64,000 nt of DNA from Curtobacterium sp. ISL-83 (GTDB lineage: Bacteria > Actinomycetota > Actinomycetes > Actinomycetales > Microbacteriaceae): contig NZ_JAGGPH010000013.1 of assembly GCF_018613895.1 (NCBI RefSeq), positions 62,001 to 126,000 on the forward strand, in the 5' to 3' direction. Positions 52,302 to 60,321 of this stretch are shown here, piece by piece. The translations under genes were made by a program, and so were the position numbers. Every line of letters begins with the position of its first letter. Within the stretch, counting starts at the first letter, position 1. The notes under the pieces were generated by a model. The model was not told the origin of the DNA. It saw only the letters and a list, made by a program, of their open reading frames with translations, and searched no databases.

Positions 52302-52772
52302 CTAGACGGCTTCCCCTGGGTTCAGGTGCTCCGACGTGAATTCGATGTCGCCGCGCTGGATCAACGGCAGTAGCAAGGCGCTGCCGAAAACCCGTCGACT
52401 CAAGTCGGCGGTCGCTTCTCGCAGGTACGGCAGCAGCACCATCATCGCGACGTTGTTGATGAAGTCGAGGAGGGTCGACTGTTCGATCCCTTTGGCACTG
52501 CCCCCTCCGTACGACCACTCACCGTTCAACCCGACGACGATCTCGCCCTGCCCGGGAGCCTTGACTGTCGTACGGACGCGGACACGGAACGCCGCGTCAT
52601 CCTCTCGGAAGCCGTACCCCATCTCCTGCGAGAGCTGCAGCTCGGTCAACCCCTCTGGCGTCGTCGATGCTCCCTCGTCACGGAGTGCGCTCAGCTCGAA
52701 GTAGCTGATGCCGACCAGATCGGCGGCTTGAACGAGGGCGCGCAGTTCCGGTGACGGGGATACGTCAGACAC
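52302..52772 (-). CDS. SecB-like chaperone of a TAC module
   Basis: This is a 156-residue SecB-fold protein. The beta strands FRVRVRTTVKAPGQGEIVVG and WSYGGGSAKGIEQ lead into LLPYLREATADLSRRVFGSA, which aligns by eye with the LFPYARECITSMVSRGTFP helix of SecB, followed by a LLLPLIQRGDIEF end like LNLAPVNFDALF. Its start overlaps the antitoxin stop by 8 nt. In toxin-antitoxin-chaperone systems such as Mycobacterium tuberculosis Rv1955-Rv1957, the SecB-like protein protects the antitoxin. The role here is inferred from fold plus gene order. Confidence 0.78.
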   Translation of the reverse strand: MSDVSPSPELRALVQAADLVGISYFELSALRDEGASTTPEGLTELQLSQEMGYGFREDDAAFRVRVRTTVKAPGQGEIVVGLNGEWSYGGGSAKGIEQSTLLDFINNVAMMVLLPYLREATADLSRRVFGSALLLPLIQRGDIEFTSEHLNPGEAV

Positions 52773-53148
52773 GCGTCACCTGGTACTCCGTCGAGTACGA
52801 CATCGTGCTCACTTCGCGGGCACGAGACCATGTGCCGAGCGCGTTCATGTTGACGACCTGCGAGATGCGGTCGGGGCTGACCTGCTCGTCCTCGCAGTCA
52901 TCGATGATCTCCACCTTGATTCGCGCGCCAACGGCCATCGCGTACCGCTGGATGGTCGTCTGGGTGGGGTTGGCGTCGTACCGCTCAAACTTGGCAACGG
53001 CCGGCTGGCTGACCCCCATGCGCTCAGCGACCTCAGCCTGCGTCAAGCGGTGCTTGTGCCGAAGCTCAACCAGGCCTCTCAGGAGGGAGCTGGTCGTGTC
53101 GAGAAGAGCGTCTGCGCGCGCGTCGAGACGTGCACTAGCGTCGTTCAT
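52765..53148 (-). CDS. XRE/HigA-type antitoxin of a TAC module
   Basis: This is a 127-residue protein. A helix-turn-helix at about residues 33-75 (LTQAEVAERMGVSQPAVAKF) is of the XRE/HigA type. The C-terminal 35 residues (after VSPDRISQVVNMNALGTWSR) are not part of the HTH fold and could be the chaperone-addiction segment recognised by the SecB-like partner. It has its own possible leaderless promoter (TAGAGT, 7 nt before the ATG). It lies between toxin and chaperone, as in known TAC operons. Confidence 0.85.
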   Translation of the reverse strand: MNDASARLDARADALLDTTSSLLRGLVELRHKHRLTQAEVAERMGVSQPAVAKFERYDANPTQTTIQRYAMAVGARIKVEIIDDCEDEQVSPDRISQVVNMNALGTWSRAREVSTMSYSTEYQVTRV

Positions 53149-53155
53149 AACTTAA

Positions 53156-53161
53156 ACTCTA
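53156..53161 (-). promoter_or_regulatory. internal -10 for antitoxin and chaperone
   Basis: On the minus strand TAGAGT sits exactly 7 nt before the antitoxin ATG, within the AT-rich 37-nt gap after the toxin gene. This is the spacing of leaderless promoters seen elsewhere in the window. It would let antitoxin and chaperone be made without toxin. Confidence 0.5.
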
Positions 53162-53185
53162 TAGCCCTGGGGGTGTGGCGTCCAC

Positions 53186-53704
53186 TCAGGGAAGCCCCCA
53201 CCTCACGGGTCGTCCCTCGTGGAAGCGACCAATCGCGATGTTGATCTGAGCGTCCTGCAGGTCGCGCGTCGCACGCTTGTCACCCTCAACGATCTGCTTC
53301 TCGTGGAGGTGCAGACCCACGAACGCGTCCGTGATCGTGGCGGGCTCTGCATGGTAGAGCCGGACTTCAACCGACCGGTTCACTCGCTTGCCATCCGGAA
53401 GCTGCTCGAGCACCTTGATCTTCCAACGGATCTCAAACAGGTACTCGTGGGCGCCACGGTCGATGTCCTTGACGTGCTCGACCGGGACCAGAGAGCCGGC
53501 ACACGCGTCCTCGAGGCGCTTCGTGAAGCGGCGCTTCTCAAGCGGCCAGTTGTACGGCGACCACAGCCGTCCGGCCCGGTGCATCAGATCGTGAAACTCG
53601 TCCGCGGCAGCAGCGATAGCGGCTGCCGTCGGCTCCGGAGCATCTGGGTAAAAGACGAACTCCAACGGATCTCCTCCACTGCAGCGTGAAGGCCTATCGG
53701 ACAT
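53186..53704 (-). CDS. HigB/RelE-like toxin of a TAC module
   Basis: This is a 172-residue (or 159-residue) protein. The C-terminal half follows the HigB/RelE pattern: YLFEIRWKIKVLEQ, then VEVRLYHAEP, then AFVGLHLHEKQIVEGDKRAT and a final helix, matching the LYELR...LLHGFVKKTQKTP layout of mRNA-cleaving toxins. An N-terminal helical extension of about 60 residues is longer than usual. The start is uncertain: ATG 53704 follows a -10 TAGACT by 7 nt, while a TTG at 53665 has a strong GGAGGAG. It is the first gene of the operon. Confidence 0.68.
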   Translation of the reverse strand: MSDRPSRCSGGDPLEFVFYPDAPEPTAAAIAAAADEFHDLMHRAGRLWSPYNWPLEKRRFTKRLEDACAGSLVPVEHVKDIDRGAHEYLFEIRWKIKVLEQLPDGKRVNRSVEVRLYHAEPATITDAFVGLHLHEKQIVEGDKRATRDLQDAQINIAIGRFHEGRPVRWGLP

Positions 53705-53711
53705 ACTGGCG

Positions 53712-53717
53712 AGTCTA
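53712..53717 (-). promoter_or_regulatory. -10 box of the TAC operon
   Basis: Minus-strand TAGACT ends 7 nt before ATG 53704, giving a leaderless toxin transcript. If the TTG at 53665 with GGAGGAG is the real start, the same promoter would give a 39-nt leader. Confidence 0.45.
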
Positions 53718-54164
<447 letters not shown>

Positions 54165-54175
54165 AGCATGCTGCC

Positions 54176-54505
54176 GTGCGTCAAGCGACGGTTCCTCACA
54201 GCAAGCCCGTTGGTGGCCTGCAAATCGGAGCGACCGTGCTTGCCGCATTCAGCTTCGCCACCTTCGTGGTGCTCTTTCTCGTGCTCTGGTTGCCGGTTTG
54301 GCTGACGGGATCTGAGTCGTCACTGCTCTTGTGGCCCCTTGTGTTCCTGCTCAGTGCTCTCCCGTGGTCCGCCGCGCTCCTCGCCGTGATCCTCAGCGCG
54401 ACTGCGCAGAACGCGGACCGCAACCGCCTGTCCGGGACCGTCTGCGGGGTGAGCGCCGCCTTGCTCACGCTCGCCCCTGTTGCCCTCTGGTTCGGCGGAC
54501 CGTAA
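54176..54505 (+). CDS. small membrane protein with repeat-driven promoter
   Basis: This 109-residue protein has three predicted helices (ATVLAAFSFATFVVLFLVLW, LLLWPLVFLLSALPWSAALL, SAALLTLAPVALWFGG). No family is recognised. The start is a GTG 6 nt after TAGCAT, so the mRNA is leaderless and depends on the hexamer-containing promoter. It lies next to the TAC module and is transcribed divergently from it. Confidence 0.62.
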   Translation: MRQATVPHSKPVGGLQIGATVLAAFSFATFVVLFLVLWLPVWLTGSESSLLLWPLVFLLSALPWSAALLAVILSATAQNADRNRLSGTVCGVSAALLTLAPVALWFGGP

Positions 54506-54870
54506 CCCGGACGGGCGCCCGTCTCGACGAGCGCGTGCGGCGGTTTCCGCTCGCGGGGTCGAGAGGGTCGTCGAGGGTGTCTTTCAGCGCCGAGGCGTTG
54601 TACCAGCGTTGCCCGGACTCGACCAGGCGGTGAAGAGGTTCGAAAGGTGATGCGGCTCTTTTGACTGATCATCCACTCGGGAGAGCCAGAAGCAGTCCGT
54701 GATCACGGGCGCCGTTTCTCCGATCGCCCGAACAGGATGAGTAGATCGCGATTGCGAGCAATGGCCACGCCACCCATGGCCCCCAGAGAGTATCCCCGGC
54801 CGCCCCGAAGAGAAGCGCAATGGTCACGTGCAACACCGTAACGACAGAAGCCGTGGTTCGGGCCGACCCG
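54506..54870. other. gap without a recognised gene
   Basis: No frame is convincing here. The minus strand has a short open stretch reading LVESGQRWYNASALKDTLDD without a clear start, possibly a gene remnant. Base composition is less GC-rich than in the flanking core genes. Confidence 0.35.
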
Positions 54871-55167
54871 TCACCGCTCCACGTACAACGTCTCCCAGTA
54901 CCGCAGGATGATCGTGTCGCCAGGCCCGAGTTCTCCGGCGATCAGGGACACCAGGCGATCCGCCTGGTGTCTGTGGGCGACCGCAGCGCTCTTCGTCTGC
55001 CAGCCGGAGTCGGGCATGTACCCGTCGTTGAACGTCGCAGCCCATTCGCAGATCTCGGCCTGCAGACCCTCGCTGAGTGCCGGTTCGCCGGGTGGGCAAC
55101 TGCCTTCCTCGTCGGTGCCCAGGGGCCAGTCGATCGTGTACTCGTTGCCCAGGATGTACTGGGTCAT
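54871..55167 (-). CDS. small hypothetical protein
   Basis: This 98-residue acidic soluble protein (ILGNEYTIDWPLGTDEEGSC, then EICEWAATFNDGYM and ending TIILRYWETLYVER) has no recognised domain. CGAGG lies 7 nt before the ATG. It is about 40 nt downstream of the Asp23 cluster on the same strand and could be its last gene, though its lower GC3 look suggests an accessory origin. Confidence 0.6.
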   Translation of the reverse strand: MTQYILGNEYTIDWPLGTDEEGSCPPGEPALSEGLQAEICEWAATFNDGYMPDSGWQTKSAAVAHRHQADRLVSLIAGELGPGDTIILRYWETLYVER

Positions 55168-55206
55168 GTCGTGGCCTCGACGTGCCTCCTGTCCGCCTCG
55201 GCCCCG

Positions 55207-55515
55207 TCAGCCGACGCGCGCGACCCGGACGTCGGCGCGGGCGACGACGAGACCGCCTGCGGTCGCCGCGGCGAGCGCGGCCAGGTGGGCCGCTCGAGCC
55301 GTCTCCGGAGCGGGAAGGACACCGTCCGTGCCGATGACGACCCGCAGGACGTCGTCATCGAGGACGACCCGCGGGGCCCCTGCACCGCGGACCAGGCCGC
55401 GTGCGGCCGTGATCGCGCTCTCGACCGTGGGGCGTGCGCGGTAGAGCTCGGCCACCCCGGGGACCGCGAGGACGGCCGCGTCCACGGTGGCAAGGGTCTC
55501 TGCGTCGGTGCTCAT
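55207..55515 (-). CDS. small protein of the Asp23 cluster
   Basis: This is a 102-residue protein (DAAVLAVPGVAELYRARPTV, then PRVVLDDDVLRVVIGTDGVL and an Ala-rich helix). The beta-alpha pattern and the phrase VAVPGVAELY are Asp23-like, but the chain is short. It is coupled to the upstream Asp23-type gene by ATGA, with GAGGAGG before the start. It is probably an accessory envelope-stress protein. Confidence 0.72.
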   Translation of the reverse strand: MSTDAETLATVDAAVLAVPGVAELYRARPTVESAITAARGLVRGAGAPRVVLDDDVLRVVIGTDGVLPAPETARAAHLAALAAATAGGLVVARADVRVARVG

Positions 55516-56213
55516 GCGTCCTCCTCGGGGGTCTCGATGCCCGTGGTGCTGTCGGTGCGACCGGGGTCACCGGGGTCACCGGGGTCACCGGGGATCGTCG
55601 CGGCTTCGGGGGTGTCCCGGTCCTCCGGGAGGGGCGGCAGGAGGTCCCGGACCACGATGTCCACGGCGTCGATCACCAGGTCGGTCTGCTCGGCGAGCAC
55701 GGCGACCACGGTCGATCGCACCTGTGTCGCGGTCACCTGCACCGGGTACCCCTGCCGGATCGCGATCTCGACCACGACGCGGACGGGGGCGCCGAGTTCC
55801 GTCACGTCCCCGTCGAGGGAGCACCGCGCCACGACGACGCCCGACACACCGTCGCCGGCGGTGCGGACGAGCGACCGGATCGCTCCCTCGGTCATCACCG
55901 GGCGTTCGGTGACGGCCTCGGGTCGCAGCGGGACGTCACGACCAGCTCGTGCCTCCAGCGAGATGTTCGCGAGGACGCCGCTGATCCAGGATTCGTCCGC
56001 CGGCGGCTCGTCCGCCGCCGCCTCCTCCAGCGCGCGCAGGGACGACTGCCGTAGCCGGACGATCGCGGCGAGGGCGTTCTGACAGGACGGCGAGTCGTCG
56101 ATGGTCGGGTCCGCGGGCACCATCCCCGCGTCGAGGTAGTCCGCGAGTTCGTCGATCGTGTGACCGTCGAGGTCACCGGGGACGTCGGGCAGTGTTCGGT
56201 CCGGCTCCGTCAT
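55512..56213 (-). CDS. Asp23/Gls24 protein with anti-sigma-like N-terminus
   Basis: This is a 233-residue protein in two parts. Residues about 12-65 (GHTIDELADYLDAGMVPADP, then SPSCQNALAAIVRLRQSSLR) look like the helical head of anti-sigma factors, without an obvious zinc HxxxC motif. Residues about 95-210 (RSLVRTAGDGVSGVVVARCS, then APVRVVVEIAIRQGYPVQV) resemble the Asp23/Gls24 fold. It begins inside the stop of an ECF sigma gene (ATGA), so it is probably that factor's partner. The tail has GDPGDPGDPG repeats. Confidence 0.75.
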   Translation of the reverse strand: MTEPDRTLPDVPGDLDGHTIDELADYLDAGMVPADPTIDDSPSCQNALAAIVRLRQSSLRALEEAAADEPPADESWISGVLANISLEARAGRDVPLRPEAVTERPVMTEGAIRSLVRTAGDGVSGVVVARCSLDGDVTELGAPVRVVVEIAIRQGYPVQVTATQVRSTVVAVLAEQTDLVIDAVDIVVRDLLPPLPEDRDTPEAATIPGDPGDPGDPGRTDSTTGIETPEEDA

Positions 56214-56764
56214 CGCCATCCCTCCATCAGTCGGATCATGTTCTTCCGCGCCCGTGCGAGCAACCCACGCACGGTCGATGCCGGGAGGCCGAGCTCCTCC
56301 GCGATGTCCTCGTAGCGGTACTCGAGCACTTCCTTCATGATCCAGCACCGCCGCTGTTCGTCCGGCAGGGACGCGAGTGCCACCTCCACCGCCTCCTCGC
56401 GCGAACGCGCCTCGGCCACGCGGTCGGGAGCATCGTGGGACGGCGCGGCGACCTCGAGTTCGGTGACGTCGTCGTGGTCACGGCGGGCGCGGATCCGGTC
56501 GATGCACTTCCGGCTGAGGATGCGCATGAGCCAGGACTTGACGCGGGCACGGTCCTCGAGCGCGTCGAGTCGGCTCCACGCGGTGATGAACGTCTCCTGC
56601 ACGACGTCGTCGAGTTCGTCGGTGGAATCGAGTGTCCGACGCGCGTAGGCCCGGAGCAGCGGTGTGTACCGCCGGATGAGGACCTCGAACGCCCGGACGT
56701 CGCCGTCGGACGCGCGACCGGCGAGGACGGCGTCGTCGAGGTCCACGAGGGGCTGGTGCTGCAC
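56210..56764 (-). CDS. ECF-type RNA polymerase sigma factor
   Basis: This is a 184-residue sigma-70 family protein. Region 2 (about 25-90) has LIRRYTPLLRAYARR and DELDDVVQETFITAWSRLD. Region 4 (about 125-180) has LPDEQRRCWIMKEVLEYRYE and LGLPASTVRGLLARARKNM. There is no extra C-terminal domain. The start is a GTG with AAGGA upstream. It is coupled to the Asp23/anti-sigma-like gene. Targets probably include this cluster. Confidence 0.94.
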   Translation of the reverse strand: MQHQPLVDLDDAVLAGRASDGDVRAFEVLIRRYTPLLRAYARRTLDSTDELDDVVQETFITAWSRLDALEDRARVKSWLMRILSRKCIDRIRARRDHDDVTELEVAAPSHDAPDRVAEARSREEAVEVALASLPDEQRRCWIMKEVLEYRYEDIAEELGLPASTVRGLLARARKNMIRLMEGWR

Positions 56765-56889
56765 GGTTTCCTTCTACTGGTCATGGGTGGATGTCTCCTG
56801 CGGGTGGTGTGCCCTGCCGGTGGTGGCGCGGCCGGCGGAGCGCCCGCTCCGCGGTGCAGCTCCGGTGCTCCCCCGTTCCGCTCAGCGCT

Positions 56890-57075
56890 TCAGCCGACGT
56901 GGTCCCCGGCGAAGCCCTTGGGGAGTCCGCCCCGGAGACCGCGGGTGGAGACGACCTTCGTGACGCCGACTCGTCGGGCGCTGAGCGCGTGAACACGCGC
57001 CTGCGCGAGCAGGTGCGCCGGAGCGGTCCGACGGTGGACCGCCCCGGCTCCGCACCCGGTCCTGCTGGTCGTCAT
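56890..57075 (-). CDS. possible small coupled protein (61 aa)
   Basis: The ATG overlaps the stop of the upstream Asp23 gene (ATGA). The product is a 61-residue basic protein (HLLAQARVHALSARRVGVTK, then VVSTRGLRGGLPKGFAGDHV) with no recognised domain. The coupling is the main support. The 125 nt between it and the sigma gene hold nothing obvious. Confidence 0.42.
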   Translation of the reverse strand: MTTSRTGCGAGAVHRRTAPAHLLAQARVHALSARRVGVTKVVSTRGLRGGLPKGFAGDHVG

Positions 57076-57554
57076 GCCACCCGGGACGGCGTCTCGTCCT
57101 CGTCACCGGGGATGAAGACGTCCTGGACCGTGACGTTGACCTCGGCGACGTCCATGCCGACGATCTGCTGGAGCGCGCGGGCGACCCCGGTTCGGACGCC
57201 GTCGGCGACGTCCTGCAGGGCGACGGGGTACTCGGCGACGATGACGATGTCGGCGGCGACCTGCTTCTCGCCGACCTCGACCTTCACGCCCTGGGCGAGG
57301 TCGCGCTGTCCGATCGCGTCGCGGATCGCGCCGATGGCACGGGCCGCGCCGGTGCCGAGGGAGTGCACGCCGGCGACGTCGCGGGCGGCGATGCCGGCGA
57401 CCTTCGCGACGACGGTGTCGTCGATCACGGTCGTGCCCGTCGTGCCCGTCGTGCCCGTCGAGCCGGTCGAGCCGGACGTCCCTGTGTGCGCGGCGGTCCG
57501 GGTGGCGTCGGTGGGCGTCGCTGCGGTCGTGGTGGGCGTCGTCGTGTCGGCCAT
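57072..57554 (-). CDS. Asp23/Gls24 family envelope stress protein
   Basis: This is a 160-residue protein. A Thr/Gly/Ser-rich N-terminus (repeats of GSTGSTGTTGTTGTT type) precedes the Asp23 domain (about 50-155): IDDTVVAKVAGIAARDVAGV, VKVEVGEKQVAADIVIVAEY and NVTVQDVFIPGDE. Asp23 proteins line the membrane and relate to alkaline or envelope stress. GAGGAGG precedes the ATG. It is the first gene of the cluster that includes the sigma factor. Confidence 0.93.
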   Translation of the reverse strand: MADTTTPTTTAATPTDATRTAAHTGTSGSTGSTGTTGTTGTTVIDDTVVAKVAGIAARDVAGVHSLGTGAARAIGAIRDAIGQRDLAQGVKVEVGEKQVAADIVIVAEYPVALQDVADGVRTGVARALQQIVGMDVAEVNVTVQDVFIPGDEDETPSRVA

Positions 57555-57688
57555 GGGGGTCCTCCTCGTCAGGCGACCGGATCTCGGCCGCTGTCGGTAG
57601 GACGGACCGGACCGCGCGATCGTCACACCCGATCTCGGATCCGTTCCGGTTCCCCACACCCGGCGTCGGGATGCGGCAGAGTGTCGAC

Positions 57689-58324
57689 ATGGCCACCGTC
57701 ACCGCCGTCTGTCGCGTCGCGCAGCTCCTGCCAGACTCCGGCACGATCGGCGTCACCGCGATCGACAAGCGTCCCGTCGACGGGGCCGTGCGTGTCCGCC
57801 CCCTCGGCCTGCACGCAGACGTGCAGGCCGACCGGAAGCACCACGGGGGCGAGGACCAGGCCGTGTACGCCTACGCCGACGAGGACGCGGCCCACTTCGC
57901 GGAGATGCTCGACCGCGACATCCCTCCGGGACTGTTCGGCGAGAACCTCCGAACGACCGGCATCGACGTCACCGGTGCCGTGACGGGCGAACGATGGCGG
58001 ATCGGCGAGACCCTGGAACTCGAGGTCACCATCCCGCGCATCCCGTGCGGCACGTTCGCCCGGCGGATGCGTCTCGACAAGTGGGTGAAGCGGTTCGCGG
58101 CCGAGGGGCGCCCCGGTGCGTACCTCCGGGTCGTGCGCTCGGGTCCGGTCGCGGCCGGTGATCCGGTCGTCATCACCCACCGTCCGGAGCACGGCGTCAC
58201 GATCGGTGACCTGTTCGCCGGACTCTCGACGGAGCAGGCACGGGCGGTCCTGGCGTCGAGCAGTCGGCTCGCGCCGAAGGTGGAGCGCGAGGTCACGAAG
58301 GTGTTGACCCGGGTCCGGGCCTAG
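57689..58324 (+). CDS. MOSC domain protein (YiiM-like)
   Basis: This is a 211-residue protein with the MOSC beta barrel. HHGGEDQAVYAYADEDAAHF, PPGLFGENLRTTGIDVT, and IPRIPCGTFARRM with the conserved Cys are diagnostic; a 3-alpha tail follows (TIGDLFAGLSTEQARAVLAS). Family members bind molybdenum cofactor or reduce N-hydroxylated bases such as 6-N-hydroxylaminopurine. The ATG at 57689 is used; one at 57671 is in frame. Confidence 0.92.
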   Translation: MATVTAVCRVAQLLPDSGTIGVTAIDKRPVDGAVRVRPLGLHADVQADRKHHGGEDQAVYAYADEDAAHFAEMLDRDIPPGLFGENLRTTGIDVTGAVTGERWRIGETLELEVTIPRIPCGTFARRMRLDKWVKRFAAEGRPGAYLRVVRSGPVAAGDPVVITHRPEHGVTIGDLFAGLSTEQARAVLASSSRLAPKVEREVTKVLTRVRA

Positions 58325-58352
58325 TCGCTCGCACTCCGGACGAGCCGGTCCC

Positions 58353-59024
58353 TCAGGCCCGGTCTCGGTCTCCCGACGGTCGTCGGTACGTGCTCGGGTC
58401 GCACGTGTGCACTGCGCGCTCGTCCTGGACCGTGCGGAGGTTGTAGGCGGCGCAGTCCACGAACGTCCCGATGCTGATGGCCGACGGTGACCGGTACAGC
58501 TCGCCCTTCGACGGACCGTCGGAGCCGATGCCGGCGCGGTGCACCATCCACTCGATGTCCCGTGCTTCCTCGTCCAGGTACCGCATCACGGCCTCGTTGT
58601 CCTCGTGCTGCCCGATGTACCCGCGGGCGATGGTGCTGCGGACCAGCCGGAGCGCTGGTGCGAGGCGCTTCCCCGGTGCCGCGCTGAGGCCACCCGCCTG
58701 GTACAGGAACCGCCTGACCCCCTGCCGTCGCATGGCGGGCACGAGCGCCCGGACGAACTCGGTGTTCACCTGTCGCTCCCGCTGCGCCGCGACGTCGCCG
58801 AGCATGGCCACGACCGCGTCCGTTCCGGTGAGGAGTGCGTCGAGGTCGAGTTCCGAGGTGATCGACCCCGGCACGACCTGCAGGTCCTCGTGCTCCATCG
58901 CGAGCTTGCTGGGCGTGCGCGCGAGCACGCGCACCGCATGCCCCTGTTGCAGTGCGAGACGGACGAAGTGCCGCCCCGTCTGCCCGGTTCCACCGAACAC
59001 CAGGAAGGTCTTCTGCTCGTTCAT
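58353..59024 (-). CDS. NAD(P)-binding atypical SDR
   Basis: This is a 223-residue NmrA/atypical SDR-like protein. FLVFGGTGQTGRHFVRLALQ is the dinucleotide loop, and VVAMLGD and FLYQAGGLSA follow the expected strands. The usual catalytic Tyr/Lys pair is not obvious, so it may sense redox cofactor or use other residues. AGGATGACGAC precedes the ATG. It diverges from a TetR gene with two tandem operators between. Confidence 0.88.
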   Translation of the reverse strand: MNEQKTFLVFGGTGQTGRHFVRLALQQGHAVRVLARTPSKLAMEHEDLQVVPGSITSELDLDALLTGTDAVVAMLGDVAAQRERQVNTEFVRALVPAMRRQGVRRFLYQAGGLSAAPGKRLAPALRLVRSTIARGYIGQHEDNEAVMRYLDEEARDIEWMVHRAGIGSDGPSKGELYRSPSAISIGTFVDCAAYNLRTVQDERAVHTCDPSTYRRPSGDRDRA

Positions 59025-59089
59025 GTCGTCATCCTGTCCACCCCGTTGGGCACGGGCACCGCGGAGCACTGGTTGCTCGTCGCCCAATG

Positions 59090-59123
59090 TAGGCGATGTC
59101 TAGATAATAGGCAATGCCTAGAT
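59090..59123. promoter_or_regulatory. two tandem TetR operators
   Basis: TAGGCGATGTCTAGAT (59090-59105) and TAGGCAATGCCTAGAT (59108-59123) are near-identical, 18 bp apart. Each has the dyad TAGGC-RAT-GYCTA. The second is perfect and ends 4 bp before the -10 TACGAT of the TetR gene. Binding should repress both divergent genes. Confidence 0.82.
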
Positions 59124-59139
59124 CACGTACGATGGCCAC

Positions 59140-59745
59140 ATGACCGAGCGGCCCTTCCACCACGGGAACCTGCGCTCGGCGCTGCTCGACGAGGCGACGA
59201 CGATGCTCCGGGAGACCGGGCTCGACGGACTCTCCCTGCGCGAGCTCGCCCGACGCGCCGGGGTCAGCCACGGCGCTCCGCGGAGCCACTTCCGCGACCG
59301 GCAGGCACTGCTCGACGCCCTGGCCGAGGTCGGATTCGACCGCCTGACGGACGATGTGCGGACCGCACTCGCGGCCGGTGGCGCCCTGGAACACCGGTTC
59401 CGACGGGTCGCACGGGCGTACGTCGACTTCGCGATCGATGACGCGGCCTTGATGGACCTCATGTTCCAGGCGAAGACGGACGGCCAGGTGGGCGCGGTGC
59501 GAGACGCCGCCGCACGGCTCTTCGGGGTGCTCGACGACGCGATGGGAGCGAGCCCCTCGACGCACGGCACGGAACCGCGGGAGACCTTCAAGCTGCTGTT
59601 CGCGGCGACCCTGCAGGGCATCGCGAGGCTCGTCGCGTCACGCCGGATCTCGCGTGCACAGGGGAACCGGCTGGTCGACGAAGCGGTGGCCGTCCTGCTC
59701 GGCTCCGCGTTGCTGCGGAGCGCCGTCGCATCCGAACGAGGCTGA
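59140..59745 (+). CDS. TetR family transcriptional regulator
   Basis: This is a 201-residue regulator. The helix-turn-helix spans about 10-55 (LRSALLDEATTMLRETGLDG and LARRAGVSHGAPRSHFRDRQ); the C-terminal domain is of the WHG type. TACGAT (59128-59133) ends 6 nt before the ATG, so it is leaderless. The twin operators upstream suggest strong autoregulation plus control of the divergent NAD(P)-binding protein. Confidence 0.93.
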   Translation: MTERPFHHGNLRSALLDEATTMLRETGLDGLSLRELARRAGVSHGAPRSHFRDRQALLDALAEVGFDRLTDDVRTALAAGGALEHRFRRVARAYVDFAIDDAALMDLMFQAKTDGQVGAVRDAAARLFGVLDDAMGASPSTHGTEPRETFKLLFAATLQGIARLVASRRISRAQGNRLVDEAVAVLLGSALLRSAVASERG

Positions 59746-59773
59746 CCGACGACGAGGGCCGGGTTCCGGGCCG

Positions 59774-60157
59774 TCAGTCGGCCTGCGCCCGACGCGCCGG
59801 GTCGATCGGGCGTCGCGCCCGGGGCAGCCCCGAGACGACCAGCTCGTAGGCGTTCGCCACCAGGTCCTCGACCAACTCCTCGTCGATCCCGGGACCCGGT
59901 GCGAGCGTGATCCAGTGCTGCTTGTTCATGTGCCAGCCGGGCGTGATCTCGTCGTGGTCCCGCACGAGGGACGCCCCGTGCGGCGGCGCGCACTTGAGGT
60001 TCACGATCGGCACGCCGCGCAGCTCGGTCGTCATCGCGAACATCTTCCCGACGACCTTGTACACGAACGTGCCCTCACTGAAGGGCTGCGTCTCGTCGAC
60101 CGCCGGCAGCGCCATCGCCGTGCGGATCGCGATCTCGTGCAGCGCTTCCCCGTCCAT
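59774..60157 (-). CDS. MmcQ/YjbR family protein
   Basis: This 127-residue protein has FVYKVVGKMFAMTTELRGVP and CAPPHGASLVRDHDEITPGW with MNKQHWITL, all typical of the MmcQ/YjbR double-wing DNA-binding-like family. Function is unknown. The ATG at 60157 is chosen because upstream residues look non-coding. Confidence 0.9.
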   Translation of the reverse strand: MDGEALHEIAIRTAMALPAVDETQPFSEGTFVYKVVGKMFAMTTELRGVPIVNLKCAPPHGASLVRDHDEITPGWHMNKQHWITLAPGPGIDEELVEDLVANAYELVVSGLPRARRPIDPARRAQAD

Positions 60158-60321
60158 CGCACCAGCATGCCCGCCACGACCGACACGCACCCGCCACCGA
60201 CCCACCTGCATCGACCCACCTGATCGGGGGTCATCGTGAGGTTCGATCAGGTCGTACGATCGAGGGACCGCGTACCCGACGCGGCGGCCGGAACCGGTCT
60301 CCATGATCCCCGGGGGAACCC

